Assembly (NCBI GenBank): GCA_035771165.1
Contig: JAWNZC010000471.1
Location: forward strand, 2,949,001-3,013,000
Direction: 5' to 3'
Origin: Paragorgia papillata
Taxonomy: Eukaryota; Cnidaria; Anthozoa; Scleralcyonacea; Coralliidae
DNA length: 64,000 bases
Made by a program: the position numbers and the translations under genes
The notes under the pieces: generated by a model
Databases searched by the model: none
What the model saw: only the letters and a program-made list of their open reading frames with translations
What the model was told of the DNA's origin: nothing
In this document: piece after piece, positions 48,801 to 63,800 of the stretch
How positions within the stretch are numbered: position 1 is the stretch's first letter
Layout of the letters: each line of letters begins with the position of its first letter

Positions 48801-51800
48801 AGTAAAGGCTAACCCCTTTACTTTTTTTTTTCCCGATTTTTTTTTAAAAATCAGAAAACATATTTTTAGCCCAAATACAGCCTTCTCCTTTTCACAGAAG
48901 GTCTAAAAAGACTTTATTTAACCGTTTTTGACCCTAACTCAAAAGTTTCAAAAATGACCAAAATCGGTCAAAAAGTAAAGGCTAACCCCTTTACTTTTTT
49001 TTTCCCGATTTTTTTTTAAAAATCAGAAAACATATTTTTAGCCCAAATACAGCCTTCTCCTTTTCACAGAAGGTCTAAAAAGACTTTATTTAACCGTTTT
49101 TGACCCTAACTCAAAAGTTTCAAAAATGACCAAAATCGGTCAAAAAGTAAAGGCTAACCCCTTTACTTTTTTTTTTCCCGATTTTTTTTTTAAAAATCAG
49201 AAAACATATTTTTAGCCCAAATACAGCCTTCTCCTTTTCACAGAAGGTCTAAAAAGACTTTATTTAACCGTTTTTGACCCTAACTCAAAAGTTTCAAAAA
49301 TGACCAAAATCGGTCAAAAAGTAAAGGCTAACCCCTTTACTTTTTTTTTTCCCGATTTTTTTTTAAAAATCAGAAAACATATTTTTAGCCCAAATACAGC
49401 CTTCTCCTTTTCACAGAAGGTCTAAAAAGACTTTATTTAACCGTTTTTGACCCTAACTCAAAAGTTTCAAAAATGACCAAAATCGGTCAAAAAGTAAAGG
49501 CTAACCCCTTTACTTTTTTTTTCCCGATTTTTTTTTAAAAATCAGAAAACATATTTTTAGCCCAAATACAGCCTTCTCCTTTTCACAGAAGGTCTAAAAA
49601 GACTTTATTTAACCGTTTTTGACCCTAACTCAAAAGTTTCAAAAATGACCAAAATCGGTCAAAAAGTAAAGGCTAACCCCTTTACTTTTTTTTTCCCGAT
49701 TTTTTTTTAAAAATCAGAAAACATATTTTTAGCCCAAATACAGCCTTCTCCTTTTCACAGAAGGTCTAAAAAGACTTTATTTAACCGTTTTTGACCCTAA
49801 CTCAAAAGTTTCAAAAATGACCAAAATCGGTCAAAAAGTAAAGGCTAACCCCTTTACTTTTTTTTTTCCCGATTTTTTTTTAAAAATCAGAAAACATATT
49901 TTTAGCCCAAATACAGCCTTCTCCTTTTCACAGAAGGTCTAAAAAGACTTTATTTAACCGTTTTTGACCCTAACTCAAAAGTTTCAAAAATGACCAAAAT
50001 CGGTCAAAAAGTAAAGGCTAACCCCTTTACTTTTTTTTTCCCGATTTTTTTTTTAAAAATCAGAAAACATATTTTTAGCCCAAATACAGCCTTCTCCTTT
50101 TCACAGAAGGTCTAAAAAGACTTTATTTAACCGTTTTTTGACCCTAACTCAAAAGTTTCAAAAATGACCAAAATCGGTCAAAAAGTAAAGGCTAACCCCT
50201 TTACTTTTTTTTTTCCCGATTTTTTTTTTAAAAATCAGAAAAAATATTTTTAGCCCAAATACAGCCTTCTCCTTTTCACAGAAGGTCTAAAAAGACTTTA
50301 TTTAACCGTTTTTGACCCTAACTCAAAAGTTTCAAAAATGACCAAAATCGGTCAAAAAGTAAAGGCTAACCCCTTTACTTTTTTTTTCCCGATTTTTTTT
50401 TAAAAATCAGAAAAACATATTTTTAGCCCAAATACAGCCTTCTCCTTTTCACAGAAGGTCTAAAAAGACTTTATTTAACCGTTTTTGACCCTAACTCAAA
50501 AGTTTCAAAAATGACCAAAATCGGTCAAAAAGTAAAGGCTAACCCCTTTACTTTTTTTTTCCCGATTTTTTTTTAAAAATCAGAAAACATATTTTTAGCC
50601 CAAATACAGCCTTCTCCTTTTCACAGAAGGTCTAAAAAGACTTTATTTAACCGTTTTTGACCCTAACTCAAAAGTTTCAAAAATGACCAAAATCGGTCAA
50701 AAAGTAAAGGCTAACCCCTTTACTTTTTTTTTCCCCGATTTTTTTTTAAAAATCAGAAAACATATTTTTAGCCCAAATACAGCCTTCTCCTTTTCACAGA
50801 AGGTCTAAAAAAGACTTTATTTAACCGTTTTTTGACCCTAACTCAAAAGTTTCAAAAATGACCAAAATCGGTCAAAAAGTAAAGGCTAACCCCTTTACTT
50901 TTTTTTTTCCCGATTTTTTTTTAAAAATCAGAAAACATATTTTTAGCCCAAATACAGCCTTCTCCTTTTCACAGAAGGTCTAAAAAGACTTTATTTAACC
51001 GTTTTTGACCCTAACTCAAAAGTTTCAAAAATGACCAAAATCGGTCAAAAAGTAAAGGCTAACCCCTTTACTTTTTTTTTCCCGATTTTTTTTTAAAAAT
51101 CAGAAAACATATTTTTAGCCCAAATACAGCCTTCTCCTTTTCACAGAAGGTCTAAAAAGACTTTATTTAACCGTTTTTGACCCTAACTCAAAAGTTTCAA
51201 AAATGACCAAAATCGGTCAAAAAGTAAAGGCTAACCCCTTTACTTTTTTTTTTTCCCGATTTTTTTTTTAAAAATCAGAAAACATATTTTTAGCCCAAAT
51301 ACAGCCTTCTCCTTTTCACAGAAGGTCTAAAAAGACTTTATTTAACCGTTTTTGACCCTAAACTCAAAAGTTTCAAAAATGACCAAAATCGGTCAAAAAG
51401 TAAAGGCTAACCCCTTTACTTTTTTTTTTCCCGATTTTTTTTTTAAAAATCAGAAAACATATTTTTAGCCCAAATACAGCCTTCTCCTTTTCACAGAAGG
51501 TCTAAAAAGACTTTATTTAACCGTTTTTGACCCTAACTCAAAAGTTTCAAAAATGACCAAAATCGGTCAAAAAGTAAAGGCTAACCCCTTTACTTTTTTT
51601 TTTTCCCCGATTTTTTTTTTAAAAATCAGAAAACATATTTTTAGCCCAAATACAGCCTTCTCCTTTTCACAGAAGGTCTAAAAAGACTTTATTTAACCGT
51701 TTTTGACCCTAACTCAAAAGTTTCAAAAATGACCAAAATCGGTCAAAAAGTAAAGGCTAACCCCTTTACTTTTTTTTTTCCCGATTTTTTTTTAAAAATC

Positions 51801-54800
51801 AGAAAACATATTTTTAGCCCAAATACAGCCTTCTCCTTTTCACAGAAGGTCTAAAAAGACTTTATTTAACCGTTTTTGACCCTAACTCAAAAGTTTCAAA
51901 AATGACCAAAATCGGTCAAAAAGTAAAGGCTAACCCCTTTACTTTTTTTTTTCCCCGATTTTTTTTTAAAAATCAGAAAACATATTTTTAGCCCAAATAC
52001 AGCCTTCTCCTTTTCACAGAAGGTCTAAAAAGACTTTATTTAACCGTTTTTGACCCTAACTCAAAAGTTTCAAAAATGACCAAAATCGGTCAAAAAGTAA
52101 AGGCTAACCCCTTTACTTTTTTTTTTCCCGATTTTTTTTTAAAAATCAGAAAACATATTTTTAGCCCAAATACAGCCTTCTCCTTTTCACAGAAGGTCTA
52201 AAAAGACTTTATTTAACCGTTTTTGACCCTAACTCAAAAGTTTCAAAAATGACCAAAATCGGTCAAAAAGTAAAGGCTAACCCCTTTACTTTTTTTTTCC
52301 CCGATTTTTTTTTAAAAATCAGAAAAAATATTTTTAGCCCAAATACAGCCTTCTCCTTTTCACAGAAGGTCTAAAAAGACTTTATTTAACCGTTTTTGAC
52401 CCTAACTCAAAAGTTTCAAAAATGACCAAAATCGGTCAAAAAGTAAAGGCTAACCCCTTTACTTTTTTTTTCCCCGATTTTTTTTTAAAAATCAGAAAAA
52501 ATATTTTTAGCCCAAATACAGCCTTCTCCTTTTTCACAGAAGGTCTAAAAAAACTTTATTTAACCGTTTTTGACCCTATCTCAAAAGTTTCAAAAATGAC
52601 CAAAATCGGTCAAAAAGTAAAGGCTAACCCCTTTACTTTTTTTTTTCCCGATTTTTTTTTAAAAATCAGAAAACATATTTTTAGCCCAAATACAGCCTTC
52701 TCCTTTTCACAGAAGGTCTAAAAAGACTTTATTTAACCGTTTTTGACCCTAACTCAAAAGTTTCAAAAATGACCAAAATCGGTCAAAAAGTAAAGGCTAA
52801 CCCCTTTACTTTTTTTTTTCCCGATTTTTTTTTAAAAATCAGAAAAAATATTTTTAGCCCAAATACAGCCTTCTCCTTTTCACAGAAGGTCTAAAAAGAC
52901 TTTATTTAACCGTTTTTTACCCTAACTCAAAAGTTTCAAAAATGACCAAAATCGGTCAAAAAGTAAAGGCTAACCCCTTTACTTTTTTTTTCCCGATTTT
53001 TTTTTAAAAATCAGAAAAAATATTTTTAGCCCAAATACAGCCTTCTCCTTTTCACAGAAGGTCTAAAAAGACTTTATTTAACCGTTTTTGACCCTAACTC
53101 AAAAGTTTCAAAAATGACCAAAATCGGTCAAAAAGTAAAGGCTAACCCCTTTACTTTTTTTTTCCCGATTTTTTTTTAAAAATCAGAAAAAATATTTTTA
53201 GCCCAAATACAGCCTTCTCCTTTTCACAGAAGGTCTAAAAAGACTTTATTTAACCGTTTTTGACCCTAACTCAAAAGTTTCAAAAATGACCAAAATCGGT
53301 CAAAAAGTAAAGGCTAACCCCTTTACTTTTTTTTTTCCCCGATTTTTTTTTAAAAATCAGAAAACATATTTTTAGCCCAAATACAGCCTTCTCCTTTTCA
53401 CAGAAGGTCTAAAAAGACTTTATTTAACCGTTTTTGACCCTAACTCAAAAGTTTCAAAAATGACCAAAATCGGTCAAAAAGTAAAGGCTAACCCCTTTAC
53501 TTTTTTTTTCCCCCGATTTTTTTTTAAAAATCAGAAAAAATATTTTTAGCCCAAATACAGCCTTCTCCTTTTCACAGAAGGTCTAAAAAGACTTTATTTA
53601 ACCGTTTTTGACCCTAACTCAAAAGTTTCAAAAATGACCAAAATCGGTCAAAAAGTAAAGGCTAACCCCTTTACTTTTTTTTCCCCCGATTTTTTTTTAA
53701 AAATCAGAAAAAAATATTTTTAGCCCAAATACAGCCTTCTCCTTTTCACAGAAGGTCTAAAAAGACTTTATTTAACCGTTTTTGACCCTAACTCAAAAGT
53801 TTCAAAAATGACCAAAATCGGTCAAAAAGTAAAGGCTAACCCCTTTACTTTTTTTTTTCCCGATTTTTTTTTAAAAATCAGAAAACATATTTTTAGCCCA
53901 AATACAGCCTTCTCCTTTTCACAGAAGGTCTAAAAAGACTTTATTTAACCGTTTTTGACCCTAACTCAAAAGTTTCAAAAATGACCAAAATCGGTCAAAA
54001 AGTAAAGGCTAACCCCTTTACTTTTTTTTTTTCCCGATTTTTTTTTAAAAATCAGAAAACATATTTTTAGCCCAAATACAGCCTTCTCCTTTTCACAGAA
54101 GGTCTAAAAAGACTTTATTTAACCGTTTTTGACCCTAACTCAAAAGTTTTCAAAAATGACCAAAATCGGTCAAAAAGTAAAGGCTAACCCCTTTACTTTT
54201 TTTTTTCCCGATTTTTTTTTAAAAATCAGAAAACATATTTTTAGCCCAAATACAGCCTTCTCCTTTTCACAGAAGGTCTAAAAAGACTTTATTTAACCGT
54301 TTTTGACCCTAACTCAAAAGTTTCAAAAATGACCAAAATCGGTCAAAAAGTAAAGGCTAACCCCTTTACTTTTTTTTTCCCGATTTTTTTTTAAAAATCA
54401 GAAAAAAATATTTTTAGCCCAAATACAGCCTTCTCCTTTTCACAGAAGGTCTAAAAAGACTTTATTTAACCGTTTTTGACCCTAACTCAAAAGTTTCAAA
54501 AATGACCAAAATCGCTCATAAAGTAAAGGCTAACCCCTTTACTTTTTTTTTCCCGATTTTTTTTTAAAAAATCCGAAAAAATATTTTTAGCCCAAATACA
54601 GCCTTCTCCTTTTCACAGAAGGTCTAAAAAGACTTTATTTAACCGTTTTTGACCCTAACTCAAAAGTTTCAAAAATGACCAAAATCGGTCAAAAAGTAAA
54701 GGCTAACCCCTTTACTTTTTTTTCCCGATTTTTTTTTAAAAATCAGAAAACATATTTTTAGCCCAAATACAGCCTTCTCCTTTTCACAGAAGGTCTAAAA

Positions 54801-57800
54801 AGACTTTATTTAACCGTTTTTGACCCTAACTCAAAAGTTTCAAAAATGACCAAAATCGGTCAAAAAGTAAAGGCTAACCCCTTTACTTTTTTTTTTCCCG
54901 ATTTTTTTTTTTAAAAATCAGAAAAACATATTTTTAGCCCAAATACAGCCTTCTCCTTTTCACAGAAGGTCTAAAAAGACTTTATTTAACCGTTTTTGAC
55001 CCTAACTCAAAAGTTTCAAAAATGACCAAAATCGGTCAAAAAGTAAAGGCTAACCCCTTTACTTTTTTTTTCCCCGATTTTTTTTTAAAAATCAGAAAAA
55101 AATATTTTTAGCCCAAATACAGCCTTCTCCTTTTCACAGAAGGTCTAAAAAGACTTTATTTAACCGTTTTTGACCCTAACTCAAAAGTTTCAAAAATGAC
55201 CAAAATCGGTCAAAAAGTAAAGGCTAACCCCTTTACTTTTTTTTTTCCCCGATTTTTTTTTAAAAATCAGAAAAAATATTTTTAGCCCAAATACAGCCTT
55301 CTCCTTTTCACAGAAGGTCTAAAAAGACTTTATTTAACCGTTTTTGACCCTAACTCAAAAGTTTCAAAAATGACCAAAATCGGTCAAAAAGTAAAGGCTA
55401 ACCCCTTTACTTTTTTTTTCCCGATTTTTTTTTAAAAATCAGAAAACATATTTTTAGCCCAAATACAGCCTTCTCCTTTTCACAGAAGGTCTAAAAAGAC
55501 TTTATTTAACCGTTTTTGACCCTAACTCAAAAGTTTCAAAAATGACCAAAATCGGTCAAAAAGTAAAGGCTAACCCCTTCACTTTTTTTTTTCCCCGATT
55601 TTTTTTTAAAAATCAGAAAACATATTTTTAGCCCAAATACAGCCTTCTCCTTTTCACAGAAGGTCTAAAAAGACTTTATTTAACCGTTTTTGACCCTAAC
55701 TCAAAAGTTTCAAAAATGACCAAAATCGGTCAAAAAGTAAAGGCTAACCCCTTTACTTTTTTTTTCCCCGATTTTTTTTTAAAAATCAGAAAAAAATATT
55801 TTTAGCCCAAATACAGCCTTCTCCTTTTCACAGAAGGTCTAAAAAGACTTTATTTAACCGTTTTTTGACCCTAACTCAAAAGTTTCAAAAATGACCAAAA
55901 TCGGTCAAAAAGTAAAGGCTAACCCCTTTACTTTTTTTTTCCCCGATTTTTTTTTTAAAAATCAGAAAACATATTTTTAGCCCAAATACAGCCTTCTCCT
56001 TTTCACAGAAGGTCTAAAAAGACTTTATTTAACCGTTTTTGACCCTAACTCAAAAGTTTCAAAAATGACCAAAATCGGTCAAAAAGTAAAGGCTAACCCC
56101 TTTACTTTTTTTTTTTCCCGATTTTTTTTTTAAAAATCAGAAAAACATATTTTTAGCCCAAATACAGCCTTCTCCTTTTCACAGAAGGTCTAAAAAGACT
56201 TTATTTAACCGTTTTTGACCCTAACTCAAAAGTTTCAAAAATGACCAAAATCGGTCAAAAAGTAAAGGCTAACCCCTTTACTTTTTTTTTTTCCCGATTT
56301 TTTTTTAAAAATCAGAAAACATATTTTTAGCCCAAATACAAGCCTTCTCCTTTTCACAGAAGGTCTAAAAAGACTTTATTTAACCGTTTTTGACCCTAAC
56401 TCAAAAGTTTCAAAAATGACCAAAATCGGTCAAAAAGTAAAGGCTAACCCCTTTACTTTTTTTTTTTTCCCGATTTTTTTTTTAAAAATCAGAAAACATA
56501 TTTTTAGCCCAAATACAGCCTTCTCCTTTTTACAGAAGGTCTAAAAAGACTTTATTTAACCGTTTTTGACCCTAACTCAAAAGTTTCAAAAATGACCAAA
56601 ATCGGTCAAAAAGTAAAGGCTAACCCCTTTACTTTTTTTTTCCCGATTTTTTTTTAAAAATCAGAAAACATATTTTTAGCCCAAATACAGCCTTCTCCTT
56701 TTCACAGAAGGTCTAAAAAGACTTTATTTAACCGTTTTTGACCCTAACTCAAAAGTTTCAAAAATGACCAAAATCGGTCAAAAAGTAAAGGCTAACCCCT
56801 TTACTTTTTTTTTCCCGATTTTTTTTTAAAAATCAGAAAACATATTTTTAGCCCAAATACAGCCTTCTCCTTTTCACAGAAGGTCTAAAAAGACTTTATT
56901 TAACCGTTTTTGACCCTAACTCAAAAGTTTCAAAAATGACCAAAATCGGTCAAAAAGTAAAGGCTAACCCCTTTACTTTTTTTTTTTTCCCGATTTTTTT
57001 TTAAAAATCAGAAAAACATATTTTTAGCCCAAATACAGCCTTCTCCTTTTCACAGAAGGTCTAAAAAGACTTTATTTAACCGTTTTTGACCCTAACTCAA
57101 AAGTTTCAAAAAATGACCAAAATCGGTCAAAAAGTAAAGGCTAACCCCTTTACTTTTTTTTTCCCGATTTTTTTTTAAAAATCAGAAAACATATTTTTTA
57201 GCCCAAATACAGCCTTCTCCTTTTCACAGAAGGTCTAAAAAGACTTTATTTAACCGTTTTTTGACCCTAACTCAAAAGTTTCAAAAATGACCAAAATCGG
57301 TCAAAAAGTAAAGGCTAACCCCTTTACTTTTTTTTTTCCCGATTTTTTTTTAAAAATCAGAAAACATATTTTTAGCCCAAATACAGCCTTCTCCTTTTTA
57401 CAGAAGGTCTAAAAAGACTTTATTTAACCGTTTTTGACCCTAACTCAAAAGTTTCAAAAATGACCAAAATCGGTCAAAAAGTAAAGGCTAACCCCTTTAC
57501 TTTTTTTTTTCCCCGATTTTTTTTTAAAAATCAGAAAACATATTTTTAGCCCAAATACAGCCTTCTCCTTTTCACAGAAGGTCTAAAAAGACTTTATTTA
57601 ACCGTTTTTGACCCTAACTCAAAAGTTTCAAAAAATGACCAAAATCGGTCAAAAAGTAAAGGCTAACCCCTTTACTTTTTTTTTCCCGATTTTTTTTTAA
57701 AAATCAGAAAACATATTTTTAGCCCAAATACAGCCTTCTCCTTTTCACAGAAGGTCTAAAAAGACTTTATTTAACCGTTTTTGACCCTAACTCAAAAGTT

Positions 57801-60800
57801 TCAAAAATGACCAAAATCGGTCAAAAAGTAAAGGCTAACCCCTTTACTTTTTTTTTCCCGATTTTTTTTTAAAAATCAGAAAACATATTTTTAGCCCAAA
57901 TACAGCCTTCTCCTTTTCACAGAAGGTCTAAAAAGACTTTATTTAACCGTTTTTGACCCTAACTCAAAAGTTTCAAAAATGACCAAAATCGGTCAAAAAG
58001 TAAAGGCTAACCCCTTTACTTTTTTTTTCCCGATTTTTTTTTAAAAATCAGAAAAACATATTTTTAGCCCAAATACAGCCTTCTCCTTTTTCACAGAAGG
58101 TCTAAAAAGACTTTATTTAACCGTTTTTGACCCTAACTCAAAAGTTTCAAAAATGACCAAAATCGGTCAAAAAGTAAAGGCTAACCCCTTTACTTTTTTT
58201 TTCCCCGATTTTTTTTTAAAAATCAGAAAAAATATTTTTAGCCCAAATACAGCCTTCTCCTTTTCACAGAAGGTCTAAAAAGACTTTATTTAACCGTTTT
58301 TGACCCTAACTCAAAAGTTTCAAAAATGACCAAAATCGGTCAAAAAGTAAAGGCTAACCCCTTTACTTTTTTTTTTCCCGATTTTTTTTTAAAAATCAGA
58401 AAACATATTTTTAGCCCAAATACAGCCTTCTCCTTTTCACAGAAGGTCTAAAAAGACTTTATTTAACCGTTTTTGACCCTAACTCAAAAGTTTCAAAAAT
58501 GACCAAAATCGGGTCAAAAAGTAAAGGCTAACCCCTTTACTTTTTTTTTTCCCGATTTTTTTTTAAAAATCAGAAAACATATTTTTAGCCCAAATACAGC
58601 CTTCTCCTTTTCACAGAAGGTCTAAAAAGACTTTATTTAACCGTTTTTGACCCTAACTCAAAAGTTTCAAAAATGACCAAAATCGGTCAAAAAGTAAAGG
58701 CTAACCCCTTTACTTTTTTTTTCCCGATTTTTTTTTAAAAATCAGAAAACATATTTTTAGCCCAAATACAGCCTTCTCCTTTTCACAGAAGGTCTAAAAA
58801 GACTTTATTTAACCGTTTTTTGACCCTAACTCAAAAGTTTCAAAAATGACCAAAATCGGTCAAAAAGTAAAGGCTAACCCCTTTTACTTTTTTTTTCCCG
58901 ATTTTTTTTTTAAAAATCAGAAAACATATTTTTAGCCCAAATACAGCCTTCTCCTTTTTACAGAAGGTCTAAAAAGACTTTATTTAACCGTTTTTGACCC
59001 TAACTCAAAAGTTTCAAAAATGACCAAAATCGGTCAAAAAGTAAAGGCTAAACCCCTTTACTTTTTTTTTTCCCGATTTTTTTTTAAAAATCAGAAAACA
59101 TATTTTTAGCCCAAATACAGCCTTCTCCTTTTCACAGAAGGTCTAAAAAGACTTTATTTAACCGTTTTTGACCCTAACTCAAAAGTTTCAAAAATGACCA
59201 AAATCGGTCAAAAAGTAAAGGCTAACCCCTTTACTTTTTTTTTCCCGATTTTTTTTTAAAAATCAGAAAAACATATTTTTAGCCCAAATACAGCCTTCTC
59301 CTTTTCACAGAAGGTCTAAAAAGACTTTATTTAACCGTTTTTGACCCTAACTCAAAAGTTTCAAAAATGACCAAAATCGGTCAAAAAGTAAAGGCTAACC
59401 CCTTTACTTTTTTTTTTTCCCCGATTTTTTTTTAAAAATCAGAAAAAACATATTTTTAGCCCAAATACAGCCTTCTCCTTTTCACAGAAGGTCTAAAAAG
59501 ACTTTATTTAACCGTTTTTGACCCTAACTCAAAAGTTTCAAAAATGACCAAAATCGGTCAAAAAGTAAAGGCTAACCCCTTTACTTTTTTTTTCCCCGAT
59601 TTTTTTTTAAAAATCAGAAAAAATATTTTTAGCCCAAATACAGCCTTCTCCTTTTCACAGAAGGTCTAAAAAGACTTTATTTAACCGTTTTTGACCCTAA
59701 CTCAAAAGTTTCAAAAATGACCAAAATCGGTCAAAAAGTAAAGGCTAACCCCTTTACTTTTTTTTTTCCCGATTTTTTTTTAAAAATCAGAAAACATATT
59801 TTTAGCCCAAATACAGCCTTCTCCTTTTTACAGAAGGTCTAAAAAGACTTTATTTAACCGTTTTTGACCCTAACTCAAAAGTTTCAAAAATGACCAAAAT
59901 CGGTCAAAAAGTAAAGGCTAACCCCTTTACTTTTTTTTTTCCCCGATTTTTTTTTTAAAAATCAGAAAAAATATTTTTAGCCCAAATACAGCCTTCTCCT
60001 TTTCACAGAAGGTCTAAAAAGACTTTATTTAACCGTTTTTGACCCTAACTCAAAAGTTTCAAAAATGACCAAAATCGGTCAAAAAGTAAAGGCTAACCCC
60101 TTTACTTTTTTTTTCCCCGATTTTTTTTTAAAAATCAGAAAACATATTTTTAGCCCAAATACAGCCTTCTCCTTTTCACAGAAGGTCTAAAAAGACTTTA
60201 TTTAACCGTTTTTGACCCTAACTCAAAAGTTTCAAAAAATGACCAAAATCGGTCAAAAAGTAAAGGCTAACCCCTTTACTTTTTTTTTTCCCGATTTTTT
60301 TTTAAAAATCAGAAAACATATTTTTAGCCCAAATACAGCCTTCTCCTTTTCACAGAAGGTCTAAAAAGACTTTATTTAACCGTTTTTGACCCTAACTCAA
60401 AAGTTTCAAAAATGACCAAAATCGGTCAAAAAGTAAAGGCTAACCCCTTTACTTTTTTTTTTCCCGATTTTTTTTTAAAAATCAGAAAACATATTTTTAG
60501 CCCAAATACAGCCTTCTCCTTTTCACAGAAGGTCTAAAAAGACTTTATTTAACCGTTTTTGACCCTAACTCAAAAGTTTCAAAAATGACCAAAATCGGTC
60601 AAAAAGTAAAGGCTAACCCCTTTACTTTTTTTTTCCCGATTTTTTTTTAAAAATCAGAAAACATATTTTTAGCCCAAATACAGCCTTCTCCTTTTCACAG
60701 AAGGTCTAAAAAGACTTTATTTAACCGTTTTTGACCCTAACTCAAAAGTTTCAAAAATGACCAAAATCGGTCAAAAAGTAAAGGCTAACCCCTTTACTTT

Positions 60801-63800
60801 TTTTTTTCCCGATTTTTTTTTAAAAATCAGAAAACATATTTTTAGCCCAAATACAGCCTTCTCCTTTTCACAGAAGGTCTAAAAAGACTTTATTTAACCG
60901 TTTTTGACCCTAACTCAAAAGTTTCAAAAATGACCAAAATCGGTCAAAAAGTAAAGGCTAACCCCTTTACTTTTTTTTTCCCGATTTTTTTTTAAAAATC
61001 AGAAAACATATTTTTAGCCCAAATACAGCCTTCTCCTTTTCACAGAAGGTCTAAAAAGACTTTATTTAACCGTTTTTGACCCTAACTCAAAAGTTTCAAA
61101 AATGACCAAAATCGGTCAAAAAGTAAAGGCTAACCCCTTTTACTTTTTTTTTCCCGATTTTTTTTTAAAAAATCAGAAAACATATTTTTAGCCCAATACA
61201 GCCTTCTCCTTTTTACAGAAGGTCTAAAAAGACTTTATTTAACCGTTTTTGACCCTAACTCAAAAGTTTCAAAAATGACCAAAATCGGTCAAAAAGTAAA
61301 GGCTAACCCCTTTACTTTTTTTTTTTCCCGATTTTTTTTTAAAAATCAGAAAACATATTTTTTAGCCCAAATACAGCCTTCTCCTTTTTACAGAAGGTCT
61401 AAAAAGACTTTATTTAACCGTTTTTGACCCTAACTCAAAAGTTTCAAAAATGACCAAAATCGGTCAAAAAGTAAAGGCTAACCCCTTTACTTTTTTTTTT
61501 TTCCCCGATTTTTTTTTAAAAATCAGAAAACATATTTTTAGCCCAAATACAGCCTTCTCCTTTTCACAGAAGGTCTAAAAAGACTTTATTTAACCGTTTT
61601 TGACCCTAACTCAAAAGTTTCAAAAATGACCAAAATCGGTCAAAAAGTAAAGGCTAACCCCTTTACTTTTTTTTTCCCCGATTTTTTTTTAAAAATCAGA
61701 AAACATATTTTTAGCCCAAATACAGCCTTCTCCTTTTCACAGAAGGTCTAAAAAGACTTTATTTAACCGTTTTTGACCCTAACTCAAAAGTTTCAAAAAT
61801 GACCAAAATCGGTCAAAAAGTAAAGGCTAACCCCTTTACTTTTTTTTTTTCCCCGATTTTTTTTTAAAAAATCAGAAAAAAATATTTTTAGCCCAAATAC
61901 AGCCTTCTCCTTTTCACAGAAGGTCTAAAAAGACTTTATTTAACCGTTTTTTGACCCTAACTCAAAAGTTTCAAAAATGACCAAAATCGGTCAAAAAGTA
62001 AAGGCTAACCCCTTTACTTTTTTTTTTCCCCGATTTTTTTTTTAAAAATCAGAAAACATATTTTTAGCCCAAATACAGCCTTCTCCTTTTCACAGAAGGT
62101 CTAAAAAGACTTTATTTAACCGTTTTTGACCCTAACTCAAAAGTTTCAAAAATGACCAAAATCGGTCAAAAAGTAAAGGCTAACCCCTTTACTTTTTTTT
62201 TTCCCGATTTTTTTTTAAAAATCAGAAAAAAATATTTTTAGCCCAAATACAGCCTTCTCCTTTTCACAGAAGGTCTAAAAAGACTTTATTTAACCGTTTT
62301 TGACCCTAACTCAAAAGTTTCAAAAATGACCAAAATCGGTCAAAAAGTAAAGGCTAACCCCTTTACTTTTTTTTTTCCCGATTTTTTTTTAAAAATCAGA
62401 AAAAATATTTTTAGCCCAAATACAGCCTTCTCCTTTTCACAGAAGGTCTAAAAAGACTTTATTTAACCGTTTTTTGACCCTAACTCAAAAGTTTCAAAAA
62501 TGACCAAAATCGGTCAAAAAGTAAAGGCTAACCCCTTTACTTTTTTTTTTCCCGATTTTTTTTTAAAAATCAGAAAAAATATTTTTAGCCCAAATACAGC
62601 CTTCTCCTTTTCACAGAAGGTCTAAAAAGACTTTATTTAACCGTTTTTGACCCTAACTCAAAAGTTTCAAAAATGACCAAAATCGGTCAAAAAGTAAAGG
62701 CTAACCCCTTTACTTTTTTTTTTCCCCGATTTTTTTTTAAAAAATCAGAAAAAAATATTTTTAGCCCAAATACAGCCTTCTCCTTTTTCACAGAAGGTCT
62801 AAAAAGACTTTATTTAACCGTTTTTGACCCTAACTCAAAAGTTTCAAAAATGACCAAAATCGGTCAAAAAAGTAAAGGCTAACCCCTTTACTTTTTTTTT
62901 TCCCCCGATTTTTTTTTAAAAATCAGAAAAACATATTTTTAGCCCAAATACAGCCTTCTCCTTTTCACAGAAGGTCTAAAAAATACTTTATTAACCGTTT
63001 TTGACCCTAACTCAAAAGTTTCAAAAATGACCAAAATCGGTCAAAAAGTAAAGGCTAACCCCTTTACTTTTTTTTTTTTCCCCGATTTTTTTTTTAAAAA
63101 TCAGAAAACATATTTTTAGCCCAAATACAGCCTTCTCCTTTTTCACAGAAGGTCTAAAAAGACTTTATTAAACCGTTTTTGACCCTAACTCAAAAGTTTC
63201 AAAAATGACCAAAATCGGTCAAAAAGTAAAGGCTAACCCCTTTACTTTTTTTTTTCCCCGATATTTTTTTTTAAAAATCAGAAAACATATTTTTAGCCCA
63301 AATACAGCCTTCTCCCTTTTCACAGAAGGTCTAAAAAAGACTTTATTTAACCGTTTTTGACCCTAACTCAAAAGTTTCAAAAATGACCAAAATCGGTCAA
63401 AAAGTAAAGGCTAACCCCTTTACTTTTTTTTTCCCCGATTTTTTTTTAAAAATCAGAAAAAATATTTTATAGCCCAAATACAGCCTTCTCCTTTTCACAG
63501 AAGGTCTAAAAAGACTTTATTTAACCGTTTTTGACCCTAACTCAAAAGTTTCAAAAATGACCAAAATCGGTCAAAAAGTAAAGGCTAACCCCTTTACTTT
63601 TTTTTTCCCGATTTTTTTTTAAAAATCAGAAAACATATTTTTAGCCCAAATACAGCCTTCTCCTTTTCACAGAAGGTCTAAAAAGACTTTATTTAACCGT
63701 TTTTGACCCTAACTCAAAAGTTTCAAAAATGACCAAAATCGGTCAAAAAGTAAAGGCTAACCCCTTTACTTTTTTTTTCCCGATTTTTTTTTAAAAAATC

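Noticed and set aside
52422..52721. ORFs inside the satellite (also 62673-62882)
   Set aside because: Appear only where homopolymer lengths happen to keep the frame; absent from the neighbouring identical monomers.
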